A stretch of 64,000 nt of DNA from a virus: the IMG/VR virus record IMGVR_UViG_3300043788_000131, positions 1 through 64,000 of that record. One strand, given 5' to 3'. The notes under the pieces are model-generated. The model was not told the origin of the DNA. It saw only the letters and a program-made list of their open reading frames with translations, and did no database searches. Position numbers and translations under genes: made by a program. Shown here one piece after another: positions 7,621 through 13,318 of the stretch. Each line of letters begins with the position of its first letter. The stretch's first letter is position 1.

Positions 7621-7814
7621 CGCTCCGCCTCAAACCCGACGCCGCTCGGCGCCTCGTGTGGAGCCATCCTGATTCGAGCATCGCGCCGTTCTGCTCGCTA
7701 TGTCAGGCGCATATTCCCGAGAACACCATTCCGTTGAGGATGTGGAGGAATAATGGAGCGTGCGTCCAGTTCTGCGACGGTTGCGTGGAAAGCTGGTTTG
7801 AGGTGAAGGAGTAA
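7617..7814 (+). CDS. Four-cysteine zinc-finger protein, 65 aa
   Basis: The ATGA overlap sets the start. Cysteines in FCSLCQAH and in CDGCVESW, about 30 residues apart, make a probable C4 zinc finger. It ends two bases before the antisense tRNA-Gly gene. Function unknown; such fingers often bind nucleic acid or a host protein. Confidence 0.65.
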   Translation: MTLRLKPDAARRLVWSHPDSSIAPFCSLCQAHIPENTIPLRMWRNNGACVQFCDGCVESWFEVKE

Positions 7815-7816
7815 AA

Positions 7817-7890
7817 TGGAGCGGACCGAGGGAATCGAACCCTCGTCTTCTGGTTGGAAGCCAGAAGCTCTACCATTGAGCTAGGCCCGC
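7817..7890 (-). tRNA. tRNA-Gly (TCC)
   Basis: The stem TCTGG/CCAGA closes the loop CTTCCAA (anticodon TCC). The acceptor is GCGGGCC/GGTCCGC with U73, as usual for tRNA-Gly, and encoded CCA. Confidence 0.92.
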
Positions 7891-7907
7891 AGGAAAGGGT
7901 GACAGCT

Positions 7908-8099
7908 ATGACGACGAAACGTGAAGCAGAGATCATCGAGCAGATCGTGGGCTCAATGACGGAGCGAGAGTATTGGGGCCTCGTAGGCTGGTTGTCGAAT
8001 GGATGTGAAGAAGGCGCGCTGTGGGAGTGTGTGCGACGTCGGAAGATGGCGGAGCCTGTCCGATTCGAACGGACGGCACCCGAAGGTGCGGCGGTTTAG
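7908..8099 (+). CDS. Hypothetical protein running into antisense tRNA-Ser, 63 aa
   Basis: The frame from the ATG at 7908 gives a helical, acidic N-terminal part (REAEIIEQIVGSMTERE). The last 17 residues are encoded antisense to tRNA-Ser and look like translated tRNA complement (VRFERT), so only the first 45 or so residues are likely to have been selected. Function unknown. Confidence 0.45.
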   Translation: MTTKREAEIIEQIVGSMTEREYWGLVGWLSNGCEEGALWECVRRRKMAEPVRFERTAPEGAAV

Positions 8100-8134
8100 C
8101 GGACCGCTGGGTTAATCCACTCCCCCAAGGCTCC
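8047..8134 (-). tRNA. tRNA-Ser (GCT), with C33
   Basis: A long variable arm and the acceptor GGAGCCT/AGGCTCC with G73 and encoded CCA identify a class II tRNA. The stem GCGGT/ACCGC closes the loop CCGCTAA, so base 33 is C instead of the nearly universal U. Confidence 0.87.
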
Positions 8135-8137
8135 AAG

Positions 8138-8350
8138 ATGAAAGATCACGGGAAACTACTTTATGAACATGGTATCGCCGTTCTGCATCGACCCTGTGAT
8201 GGAGGGTGGGTGATCGTGCGAGCGGATGGCTCGACCATGCTGAGCGGCGAGCCCGCATGGACCTTTGAACAAGCCTGGGCGGCGGTAGAAGACCTCACTG
8301 ACAAAAAATGGAACCAGGAAATTGTGCGCGAAGCGCGGCCCCTCGATTGA
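8138..8350 (+). CDS. Hypothetical protein, 70 aa
   Basis: It begins three bases after the antisense tRNA-Ser and ends two bases before tRNA-Arg(CCT). The sequence reads as a beta-rich start (IAVLHRPCDGGWVIVR) followed by an alpha helix (AWTFEQAWAAVEDLT). No family recognised. Confidence 0.6.
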   Translation: MKDHGKLLYEHGIAVLHRPCDGGWVIVRADGSTMLSGEPAWTFEQAWAAVEDLTDKKWNQEIVREARPLD

Positions 8351-8352
8351 TT

Positions 8353-8428
8353 TGGAGATCCCGGCCGGATTCAAACCGGCGACCTGCCCGCTAGGATCGG
8401 GCCGCTCTATTCGCTGAGCTACGGGACC
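8353..8428 (-). tRNA. tRNA-Arg (CCT)
   Basis: The stem GCCCG/CGGGC closes the loop ATCCTAG. The acceptor GGTCCCG/CGGGATC is paired, CCA is encoded and the discriminator is U73, unlike the A or G usual for tRNA-Arg. Confidence 0.9.
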
Positions 8429-8446
8429 ATCAAGGAAACCAAGCCA

Positions 8447-8719
8447 ATGGTAGCTGATATTGTGAAGCGGGCGCGAAGTTACGAGGTTGGCAACCTCGCG
8501 CTACAAGCAACGTGGGTAAAAGAAATGCACGAACTCGCCGACGAGGTCGAGCGGCTTCGAGGTCTTGCTGTAGATCTTGTGAAACAGAATGGAGCATTGG
8601 CGCGCGAGGTCGAGCGGCTGCAGGCTGCGCTCGAAGATACAACCTACCCTCTTGGCGAAATTAACGATCTGCGTGCTGAGATCGAGCGGCTCAAGGGGAC
8701 CGTGGAGGAACCCAAATGA
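8447..8719 (+). CDS. Coiled-coil protein, 90 aa
   Basis: Nearly the whole protein is heptad-repeat coiled coil, with three copies of an E(V/I)ERL(R/Q/K) element (DEVERLRG, REVERLQA, AEIERLKG) spaced by about 28 and 34 residues. It probably forms a dimer or trimer. It overlaps the next gene as ATGA. Function unknown. Confidence 0.7.
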   Translation: MVADIVKRARSYEVGNLALQATWVKEMHELADEVERLRGLAVDLVKQNGALAREVERLQAALEDTTYPLGEINDLRAEIERLKGTVEEPK

Positions 8720-8868
8720 TGGAGAAGACTGGACTATGGTTCTGGGAAGACTACGAAGAGGTTGAGTTTGTTCTCGTGCTTGAGCCCCAGAGCCTCATAA
8801 ACATCCGATCGCGTATCGCGAAAGATAAGGCGAACGAGCGGTTTCAGAAAAGGTTCGAGCAGTCGTGA
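8716..8868 (+). CDS. Small hypothetical protein, 50 aa
   Basis: The start overlaps the stop of the coiled-coil gene. The sequence has an aromatic acidic start (GLWFWEDYEEVEFVLV) and a basic helical end, and stops two bases before the antisense tRNA-Arg(TCT). Function unknown. Confidence 0.5.
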   Translation: MMEKTGLWFWEDYEEVEFVLVLEPQSLINIRSRIAKDKANERFQKRFEQS

Positions 8869-8870
8869 AG

Positions 8871-8946
8871 TGGAGCCCCCGGCGCGATTCGAACGCGCGA
8901 CATCCGATTTAGAAGATCAGCGCTCTTTCCACTGAGCTACGGAGGC
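8871..8946 (-). tRNA. tRNA-Arg (TCT)
   Basis: The stem CTGAT/ATCGG closes the loop CTTCTAA. The acceptor GCCTCCG/CGGGGGC has one T-G wobble, U73 and encoded CCA. With the CCT, ACG and CCG genes this makes four arginine acceptors in the array. Confidence 0.9.
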
Positions 8947-8950
8947 GAAG

Positions 8951-9166
8951 ATGCAAACGAGATCGTATAAATCCGCTCTCGCGATCATTTCCCGGCCTGA
9001 ATTGTTCGATGCTAAGCGGGTATTAGACGCCGCTGCTTTAATTTTCGCTGCCGATCGCTTTCCGAATGATCGGCTGAAAGCCTATGACCTTGCTCAACGC
9101 GTCCTTTCCGGTGAACAAAAGACAGCCAGGGCCGTCGCTAGGATAAGAACGCTCGGGACAGTGTAG
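8951..9166 (+). CDS. Hypothetical protein, 71 aa
   Basis: The frame fills the space between two antisense tRNA genes exactly (four bases at each side). It is predicted mostly helical (AKRVLDAAALIFAADRF, KAYDLAQRVLS) with a basic end. No family recognised. Confidence 0.6.
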   Translation: MQTRSYKSALAIISRPELFDAKRVLDAAALIFAADRFPNDRLKAYDLAQRVLSGEQKTARAVARIRTLGTV

Positions 9167-9169
9167 TCG

Positions 9170-9243
9170 TGGAGGCGAGGGCCGGAATTGAACCGGCGTG
9201 GGGGCTTTTGCAGAGCCCTGCCTAGCCACTCGACCACCTCGCC
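9170..9243 (-). tRNA. tRNA-Cys (GCA)
   Basis: The stem GGGCT/AGCCC closes the loop CTGCAAA. The acceptor GGCGAGG/CCTCGCC is perfect, with U73 (the Cys identity base) and encoded CCA. Confidence 0.93.
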
Positions 9244-9257
9244 AGGAGGAGAAGATC

Positions 9258-9494
9258 GTGGGAATGTTGATACACAGCAATCGGCACGGGCTTGATCAAT
9301 CGCAACGTGATCGTGTCCTGTTGCGCTTGCAATGCGATGGCGAACACGGATTGTTTGGGCCGCCTGTTCAGGAATTCGAGCATCCAGATGGTTTTATCGG
9401 AGAACACCGCGCAGCGATGGAAGCCGGATGGCTTGAGCGTGACGGTGGCTCAAGAGGCAGACTGTGGCTTTGCCCCGACTGCTCGGGGAAGTGA
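9258..9494 (+). CDS. Hypothetical protein with C-terminal CPDC, 78 aa
   Basis: A GGAGGAG ribosome site overlapping the antisense tRNA-Cys 5' end supports the GTG at 9258; an ATG at 9264 is an alternative. The protein ends in LWLCPDCSGK, half of a zinc-ribbon, with a basic/acidic helical body. It stops directly before the antisense tRNA-Gln. Function unknown. Confidence 0.55.
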   Translation: MGMLIHSNRHGLDQSQRDRVLLRLQCDGEHGLFGPPVQEFEHPDGFIGEHRAAMEAGWLERDGGSRGRLWLCPDCSGK

Positions 9495-9570
9495 TGGCTG
9501 GGGCTCTCGGGCTTGAACCGAGGACCTGCGGAGTCAGAGTCCGCCACTCTACCAACTGAGCTAAGCCCCA
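9495..9570 (-). tRNA. tRNA-Gln (CTG)
   Basis: The stem GCGGA/TCCGC closes the loop CTCTGAC. The acceptor begins TGGGGCT, typical of bacterial tRNA-Gln, pairs with AGCCCCA, and is followed by G73 and CCA. Together with the TTG gene it covers both Gln codons. Confidence 0.93.
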
Positions 9571-9594
9571 CAAAAATATAACTGGAAATATAAC

Positions 9595-9671
9595 TGGTCA
9601 GGATGGCGGGCCTCGATCCCGCGACCTTCGGCTCCCCGAGCCGACGCTCTACCAAGCTGAGCTACATCCTG
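9595..9671 (-). tRNA. tRNA-Pro (GGG), with C33
   Basis: The acceptor CAGGATG/CATCCTG has the C1-G72 pair expected of tRNA-Pro, A73 and CCA. The stem TCGGC/GCCGA closes the loop TCGGGGA, which places anticodon GGG after C33. Its first two bases are also the last two bases of the CCA end of the neighbouring tRNA-Pro(TGG). Confidence 0.85.
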
Positions 9672-9749
9672 GTCAGGGCGGTGGGATTTGAACCCACGAA
9701 TCTCCGGGTTCCAGGCCCGGCGGGGACGGCCAAACTCCCCCACGCCCTG
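9670..9749 (-). tRNA. tRNA-Pro (TGG), with C33, overlapping the next tRNA
   Basis: The acceptor CAGGGCG/CGCCCTG, A73 and CCA are clear. The stem CCGGG/CCCGG closes the loop CCTGGAA, again with C33. The D arm is unusual (GGGGA ... TCCCC). The CA of its CCA end is shared with the 5' end of tRNA-Pro(GGG), so both cannot be cut intact from one transcript. Confidence 0.82.
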
Positions 9750-9756
9750 TTAGGGT

Positions 9757-9832
9757 TGGAGCTCCCGGAGCGATTCGAACGCCCGACCACCGGATTCGTA
9801 ATCCGGGACTCTATCCGCTGAGTTACGGGAGC
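9757..9832 (-). tRNA. tRNA-Arg (ACG)
   Basis: The stem CCGGA/TCCGG closes the loop TTACGAA. A34 would need deamination to inosine by the host TadA to read CGT, CGC and CGA. The acceptor GCTCCCG/CGGGAGC is perfect, with U73 and CCA. Confidence 0.9.
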
Positions 9833-9840
9833 AAGCCGTC

Positions 9841-9993
9841 GTGACCAAAAAGCAGAAATGGTCGTATCTCTGGCGCCATCTTTATGGTCGCCTCATGATT
9901 TCAGAGGCCGCCGCCAAGCATGCCGCGGCCCTCGCGATTGAGTGGCTGGAAAAGCACGAGAAGCCCAAGGTTGGCACCCCCGATGAGATTTGA
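9841..9993 (+). CDS. Possible small basic protein, 50 aa
   Basis: A GTG-started frame fills the gap between two antisense tRNA genes and ends inside tRNA-Glu(CTC). The sequence is helical (AAAKHAAALAIEWLEKHE) with a basic start. No ribosome site is obvious, so it may be fortuitous. Confidence 0.4.
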   Translation: MTKKQKWSYLWRHLYGRLMISEAAAKHAAALAIEWLEKHEKPKVGTPDEI

Positions 9994-10046
9994 ACTCATG
10001 TCGCCGACGTGAGAGGCCGGTATCCTGACCGCTAGACGACGGGGGC
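9972..10046 (-). tRNA. tRNA-Glu (CTC)
   Basis: The stem CCGGC/GTCGG closes the loop CTCTCAC. The acceptor GCCCCCG/CGGGGGT has a G1-T72 wobble, G73 and CCA. With the TTC gene it covers both Glu codons. Confidence 0.9.
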
Positions 10047-10199
10047 TTACTCGAATCTTCGCGCCTTCCTTGCTAGTTCGAGGGCGCGCAACAGAGAAAT
10101 GAGAAGCCGCCATTGCCTTTCAACCCGCCGCACGCGGCGCCGTCTTTTCGGCTTTTTCAGCGGCTGCGAGGCGGGTTCTTTTGGCCGGTCGAGGATCAT
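10047..10199 (-). CDS. Possible small basic protein on the tRNA strand, 50 aa
   Basis: This minus-strand frame starts at the ATG at 10199 and ends in a TAA that abuts the first base of tRNA-Glu(CTC). The product is extremely basic (KKPKRRRRVRRVERQ), followed by a hydrophobic-basic helix. The exact fit to the tRNA boundary favours a real gene, but there is no clear ribosome site. Confidence 0.35.
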   Translation of the reverse strand: MILDRPKEPASQPLKKPKRRRRVRRVERQWRLLISLLRALELARKARRFE

Positions 10200-10209
10200 C
10201 GCGGGGGCT

Positions 10210-10285
10210 TGGCTCCCAGGGCAGGGGTCGAACCTGCAACCGCTCGGTTAACGGCCGAGTGCTCTGCCGGTTGAGCTACCTGGGA
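10210..10285 (-). tRNA. tRNA-Asn (GTT), with C33
   Basis: The acceptor TCCCAGG/CCTGGGA, G73 and CCA are canonical. The stem CTCGG/CCGAG closes the loop CCGTTAA, so C replaces U33. Confidence 0.9.
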
Positions 10286-10286
10286 A

Positions 10287-10363
10287 TGGTGGACCCTGTC
10301 AGGCTCGAACTGACGACCCCCTGCTTGCAAAACAGGCGCTCTCCCAAACTGAGCTAAGGGCCC
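10287..10363 (-). tRNA. tRNA-Ala (TGC)
   Basis: The acceptor GGGCCCT/AGGGTCC contains the G3-U70 pair that defines tRNA-Ala, with A73 and CCA. The stem CCTGT/GCAGG closes the loop TTTGCAA. Confidence 0.93.
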
Positions 10364-10393
10364 ATTATTACATTATGTGTCAAAGTGTGAAAA

Positions 10394-10468
10394 TGGTGCC
10401 CACGGATGGGATTGAACCACCGACGCCCGCGCCTTCAACGCGGCGCTCTACCGCTGAGCTACATGGGC
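10394..10468 (-). tRNA. tRNA-Phe (GAA)
   Basis: The stem CCGCG/CGCGG closes the loop TTGAAGG. The acceptor GCCCATG/CGTGGGC is paired, with A73 and CCA. The stop codon of the upstream broken nuclease gene lies within its D-arm start. Confidence 0.92.
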
Positions 10469-10895
10469 AACGCGAGCCGCCCTTGACGCGGAGGCCCGCC
10501 AAGAATTTCGAAGTCCGCGGCATGCCGCAGGCCTCGCTGCTGGTTGTTTCGCGGCTCATCCACTCGGAACCGCGGAATTGGCGTGCGGCAAGTCTCCGCT
10601 GGAAAGAGGTACGATCTATCCAGGGCAGGCGAGTAGACGCCGAAGAGGTCGACGTGCCCGTGATATGACGTTGTGCGCTTGCCACCGGCGGTTACCAGTA
10701 GGTTCGGAAGTCAATGGCGCCGTTTTTGTAGACGGCAGTTTTGCACTGCACTCTCTGGAAAGAGCCGTCTTTCTCGATCACTAGATCGTACTTCAGTCCA
10801 TCGCTGAAGGGCCGAAGAACCACATACTGAGCGCGCAACAGAGCCGCGGTAATCATCGCGACGGAGAGATCGCCTATCGCAGTCGTGTTCTTCAT
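10459..10895 (-). pseudogene. PD-(D/E)XK endonuclease (PDDEXK_5 type) broken by one frameshift
   Basis: From the ATG at 10895 the sequence reads as the N-terminal half of the PDDEXK_5 family: a GDLSVAM helix, then KYDLVIEKDGSFQRVQCKT with the catalytic D, Q and K, then KNGAIDFRTYW and a TAA at 10692-10694. In the -1 frame the family sequence continues directly (SYHGHVDLFGVYSPALDRSY, LFPAE) to a stop inside tRNA-Phe. One extra G at about 10695 would restore an intact protein of about 145 residues. So the gene is either freshly inactivated, frameshifted on purpose, or carries a sequencing error. Family members include intron- and tRNA-associated nucleases. Confidence 0.75.
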
Positions 10896-10901
10896 TGGAT
10901 T

Positions 10902-10976
10902 TGGAGCGGGTAGAGAGATTCGAACTCTCGACTTCAATCTTGGCAAGATTGCACTCTACCTCTGAGTTATACCCGC
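10902..10976 (-). tRNA. tRNA-Gly (GCC)
   Basis: The stem CAATC/GATTG closes the loop TTGCCAA. The acceptor GCGGGTA/TACCCGC is perfect, with U73 and CCA. Confidence 0.93.
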
Positions 10977-10980
10977 AATT

Positions 10981-11066
10981 TGGTGGGCAGTGTTGGACTC
11001 GAACCAACGAAGGCCGAAGCCACCAGATTTACAGTCTGGCTCCTTTGCCACTCGGATCAACTGCCC
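10981..11066 (-). tRNA. tRNA-Tyr (GTA)
   Basis: The stem CCAGA/TCTGG closes the loop CTGTAAA, followed by the long variable arm of bacterial tRNA-Tyr. The acceptor GGGCAGT/ACTGCCC is perfect, with A73 and CCA. Confidence 0.92.
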
Positions 11067-11080
11067 TTAAAGCACAAAGT

Positions 11081-11165
11081 TGGCGGAGGGTGAAGGAATC
11101 GAACCATCACCGTTTCCGGGGCGCGGTTTTCGGGACCGTGTGCTCACCCATGAGCGCCACCCTCC
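11081..11165 (-). tRNA. tRNA-Ser (CGA), with C33
   Basis: A class II tRNA with acceptor GGAGGGT/ACCCTCC, G73 and CCA. The loop CCCGAAA gives anticodon CGA after C33; the outermost anticodon-stem pair (A27-C43) is mismatched. Confidence 0.85.
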
Positions 11166-11191
11166 GTAGATCAGTATATGTTTCAGATAGT

Positions 11192-11269
11192 TGGCTGTCC
11201 CGGCCGGATTCGAACCGGCGACCCCTGCCTTCGGAGGGCAGTGCGCTATCCAGGCTACGCCACGGGACA
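11192..11269 (-). tRNA. tRNA-Arg (CCG)
   Basis: The stem CTGCC/GGCAG closes the loop CTCCGAA. The acceptor TGTCCCG/CGGGACA is perfect, with G73 and CCA. Confidence 0.9.
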
Positions 11270-11312
11270 AGAATCGTGCTATCTTGCCACCCCATTCCAA
11301 TGGGGGTGCGCT

Positions 11313-11510
11313 ATGGACAGCGCAAAGGTGACTGCAGCGGTTCGCTCCGTCGAGAATGCCCGGAAGCTACTCGATGCAGCGATCGCCAAATGGGACGAGA
11401 CCGTCACTGAAACGCAGTTAGCGTGGCTTGCTGTACGGAGGGCACAGAGACACCTCCGCGACGCGGTAACCATTGCGCAACACGAAGCCGGCATCCAATC
11501 AGGCGAGTGA
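11313..11510 (+). CDS. Hypothetical helical protein, 65 aa
   Basis: From the ATG at 11313 the product is almost entirely helical (AAVRSVENARKLLDAAIAKW and TETQLAWLAVRRAQRHLRD). It ends one base before the stop of the convergent minus-strand gene. Function unknown. Confidence 0.6.
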   Translation: MDSAKVTAAVRSVENARKLLDAAIAKWDETVTETQLAWLAVRRAQRHLRDAVTIAQHEAGIQSGE

Positions 11511-11511
11511 A

Positions 11512-11775
11512 CTAGCGCCCCTCGTCCTTGTCGGCGTAGAGCATGACCCGGATAGCCGGCGTCATGTCCGCGAAGCGCGCGACAACCTTTGCCAGGGCGT
11601 CAACCTCGTAAAGCTCACGCTGCTTGCAGCCCTTCCAGAGCACGAACTTTGCGTCCTTGCCGGCCTCTTCCTTGTGGATATTGATGACCTGCACGAAGAA
11701 GGTCATCAACGGATGGTCCCAGCCCACGATGACCTTGTGATCGGGGTTGCGGGCTGGGATTTCGTGGCGGCTCAT
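11512..11775 (-). CDS. Hypothetical protein, 87 aa
   Basis: Its start overlaps the stop of the HNH gene as ATGA, so the two form a minus-strand pair on the tRNA strand. The pattern NPDHKVIVGWDHPLMTFF followed by KFVLWKGC and YEVDALAKVVARFA resembles small plasmid and phage proteins I have seen without function. It is probably co-transcribed with the tRNA array. Confidence 0.75.
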   Translation of the reverse strand: MSRHEIPARNPDHKVIVGWDHPLMTFFVQVINIHKEEAGKDAKFVLWKGCKQRELYEVDALAKVVARFADMTPAIRVMLYADKDEGR

Positions 11776-12305
11776 GAAAGCGTGCTATCCCAATACAGGT
11801 AATCCCGCCAGCTTTCATGCAGATAGCCCGGTGGAAAAGCCCTCTTCGCGGCCAAGAGCTCGCCCGGTGTCGGCTGCCTGGGCGCCCGGATCGGCCGCAT
11901 GGCGGTCCGATCGTCCTTGAGGACGTTGCACGGCGAGCAGGCCGCGACGACGTTCTCCCAGGTCGATTGTCCGCCCCTGCAGCGGGGCACCACATGATCG
12001 AACGTCAGATCCTCGCTCCGATGCGCTTGGCCGCAATACTGGCACCGGAAGCGATCGCGCAGGAAGACGTTGAAGCGGGTGAACGCGACGTTCTTCGGGA
12101 CCGGGTGAAACTTCCGCAGCGCCAGGACCGAGGGGAGCCGCATGGTCGTCGAGGGGCTCCGGACGACGGTGTCGTACTCCTCGACGACATAGTGCGTCGC
12201 CTCGACCACCGCCTTGACCGCCCGCTCGTAGGGGATGGTCGACAGCGGGAAGTAGCTGAGAGGTTGGTAGTCAGCGTTGAGCACCAACGCCGGATGCGCT
12301 TGCAT
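11772..12305 (-). CDS. HNH endonuclease, 177 aa
   Basis: The start at 12305 follows a GGAG ribosome site with 6-base spacing; an ATG at 12317 is a less likely alternative. The N-terminus HPALVLNADYQPLSYFPLS and the middle MRLPSVLALRKF and AFTRFNVFLRDRFRCQYC are those of a chromosomal alphaproteobacterial HNH family. The nuclease core has CQYC, TFDHVVPRCRGG, TWENVV and CSPCN, giving the His-Asn-His metal site with structural zinc cysteines. It sits between tRNA genes, a usual site for homing-type nucleases, but no intron is seen here. Confidence 0.9.
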   Translation of the reverse strand: MQAHPALVLNADYQPLSYFPLSTIPYERAVKAVVEATHYVVEEYDTVVRSPSTTMRLPSVLALRKFHPVPKNVAFTRFNVFLRDRFRCQYCGQAHRSEDLTFDHVVPRCRGGQSTWENVVAACSPCNVLKDDRTAMRPIRAPRQPTPGELLAAKRAFPPGYLHESWRDYLYWDSTLS

Positions 12306-12337
12306 GGGAGGCTCCATTGTTGGTACGGGTTGAGGCG

Positions 12338-12526
12338 ATGACCGACGCTGAGCTACGGGCCTTCTTGAACCTGACCGAGGCAGAGGCCTTGGTGATCATC
12401 CCGCGGCTGACGCCGGAGAAGCGCGCGGCCTACGAGCGGATGGCCGACGTCATTGTCGAGGAAAAGCTACGGCGGGTCGGGCTCTGGACGGAGGAGCCGA
12501 ACGCTCTCCTGTTTCGGAACCTGTGA
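12338..12526 (+). CDS. Hypothetical helical protein, 62 aa
   Basis: The ATG at 12338 is preferred over an in-frame TTG at 12317. The sequence is acidic and helical (TDAELRAFLNLTEAEALVII, then EKRAAYERMADVIVEEKLRR). It is divergent from the HNH gene and coupled to the next frame by GTGA. Function unknown. Confidence 0.6.
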   Translation: MTDAELRAFLNLTEAEALVIIPRLTPEKRAAYERMADVIVEEKLRRVGLWTEEPNALLFRNL

Positions 12527-12789
12527 AGCAAATTCTGATTTGCGGCTTTGACGGCGAGCCATGCGAGCCGAACTGTGCTCTGTTTCAGCCATGTCCGCGT
12601 GTAAGGCTTGGTGGCCGCGGCAGGCTGGGTGAGCCCGCTAATCAGACGCTTATGAGGCGTCGGTCTCCGCTCTTCGACTTCACGGCCCTTGATTGGTCAG
12701 GGCACCGAGATTTGAACTCGGGGTCTCCACCTTCCGAGGGTGGCGGGAACGGCCAGACTTCCCCATGCCCTGTTGACATTTTGCGCTGA
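12523..12789 (+). CDS. Possible Cys-rich protein running through antisense tRNAs, 88 aa
   Basis: The GTG overlaps the upstream stop, which suggests coupling. The first 30 residues (ICGFDGEPCEPNCALFQPCP) are Cys-rich and distinctive. The rest is encoded antisense to the CAT tRNA-like gene and tRNA-Pro(CGG) and looks like tRNA complement, so the functional product may be short or absent. Confidence 0.4.
   Translation: MKQILICGFDGEPCEPNCALFQPCPRVRLGGRGRLGEPANQTLMRRRSPLFDFTALDWSGHRDLNSGSPPSEGGGNGQTSPCPVDILR
12609..12687 (-). tRNA. tRNA-like gene with CAT anticodon (Met or Ile2), non-canonical T arm
   Basis: The acceptor GGCCGTG/CGCGGCC pairs fully (one T-G), with A73 and CCA. The anticodon stem GACGC/GCGTC is perfect around CTCATAA, the exact loop of elongator Met or Ile2 tRNAs. 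The T stem GCGGG/CCTGC pairs, but the loop reads CTCACCCAG without the TTCRA consensus. The D stem is only 3 bp. It is the only CAT gene in the array. A decayed tRNA is the main alternative. Confidence 0.55.
12694..12772 (-). tRNA. tRNA-Pro (CGG)
   Basis: The acceptor CAGGGCA/TGCCCTG has C1-G72, A73 and CCA. The stem CCACC/GGTGG closes the loop CTCGGAA. The D arm resembles that of tRNA-Pro(TGG), suggesting that these two arose by duplication. Confidence 0.9.
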
Positions 12790-12829
12790 AATTCGGATTT
12801 GGTTGCGCAGCGCTCTCCGCAACAGGAAT

Positions 12830-12905
12830 TGGCGACCCTACGGGGAATCAAACCCCGGACAACCTCGCTAGACAGGCGAGTGCTCTTTCACTGAGCTATA
12901 GGGCC
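12830..12905 (-). tRNA. tRNA-Asp (GTC)
   Basis: The stem CTCGC/GCGAG closes the loop CTGTCTA. The acceptor GGCCCTA/TAGGGTC has a G2-T71 wobble, G73 and CCA. Confidence 0.9.
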
Positions 12906-12907
12906 GT

Positions 12908-12991
12908 TGGTGCGGTCGGGGAGACTTGAACTCCCACGGAGTAATCCACAGCGCCCTCAACGCTGCGCGTCTACCATTTCGCCACGACCGC
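12908..12991 (-). tRNA. tRNA-Leu (GAG)
   Basis: The acceptor GCGGTCG/CGACCGC is perfect, with A73 and CCA. The stem CAGCG/CGCTG closes the loop TTGAGGG. The variable arm is about 12 bases, the longest among the three Leu genes here. Confidence 0.9.
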
Positions 12992-12994
12992 ATT

Positions 12995-13069
12995 TGGTGA
13001 ACGCTCTGGGGCTCGAACCCAGGACCTACGGTTTAAGAGACCGCCGCTCTACCGCTGAGCTAAGCGTCC
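12995..13069 (-). tRNA. tRNA-Lys (CTT)
   Basis: The loop CTCTTAA with stem GCGGT/ACCGT gives anticodon CTT. The acceptor GGACGCT/AGCGTTC has G-T wobble pairing, A73 and CCA. Confidence 0.9.
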
Positions 13070-13070
13070 G

Positions 13071-13152
13071 CGAACCGGGGTGGGCTTGAACCACATGCCT
13101 ACGGGTTAAAAGTCCGCTGCCCGGCCGACCCAGGCTTGAAGGCTCCCGGTCC
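13071..13152 (-). tRNA. Degenerate tRNA-Lys (TTT)-like gene
   Basis: The acceptor GGACCGG/CCGGTTC pairs and a T arm (GTGGTTCAAGCCCAC) is present. The loop CTTTTAA gives anticodon TTT. However, the innermost anticodon-stem pair is A-C, the D-arm region carries about 7 extra bases, and no CCA is encoded. It may be a decaying tRNA gene. Confidence 0.55.
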
Positions 13153-13242
13153 ATTTGGTATGTCTAGTGGGCTACGAGACGGACGCATCGTTGCATCGGC
13201 GGCCCCGTGATCCATGGGATTTGGACGCGGGGCCTTTCTATT

Positions 13243-13317
13243 TGGTCCACACTGCTGGAGTCGAACCAGCCACCACCCGGTTATCGGCCGGGGCCCTCGC
13301 CGCTCGGACTAGTGTGG
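13243..13317 (-). tRNA. tRNA-Ile (GAT), with C33
   Basis: The stem CCCGG/CCGGG closes the loop CCGATAA (C33). The acceptor CCACACT/AGTGTGG begins with C1-G72, unusual for tRNA-Ile, and the D arm is irregular. A73 and CCA are present. Confidence 0.8.
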
Positions 13318-13318
13318 A

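Noticed and set aside
9603-11410. Short plus-strand frames with sequences such as GFEPTNLRVPG or RFERPTTGF
   Set aside because: These are translated complements of tRNA T arms and anticodon arms, a classic artefact of antisense tRNA genes.
13153-13242. A small gene between tRNA-Lys(TTT) and tRNA-Ile
   Set aside because: Only a 16-codon frame with no ribosome site fits; nothing else is visible.
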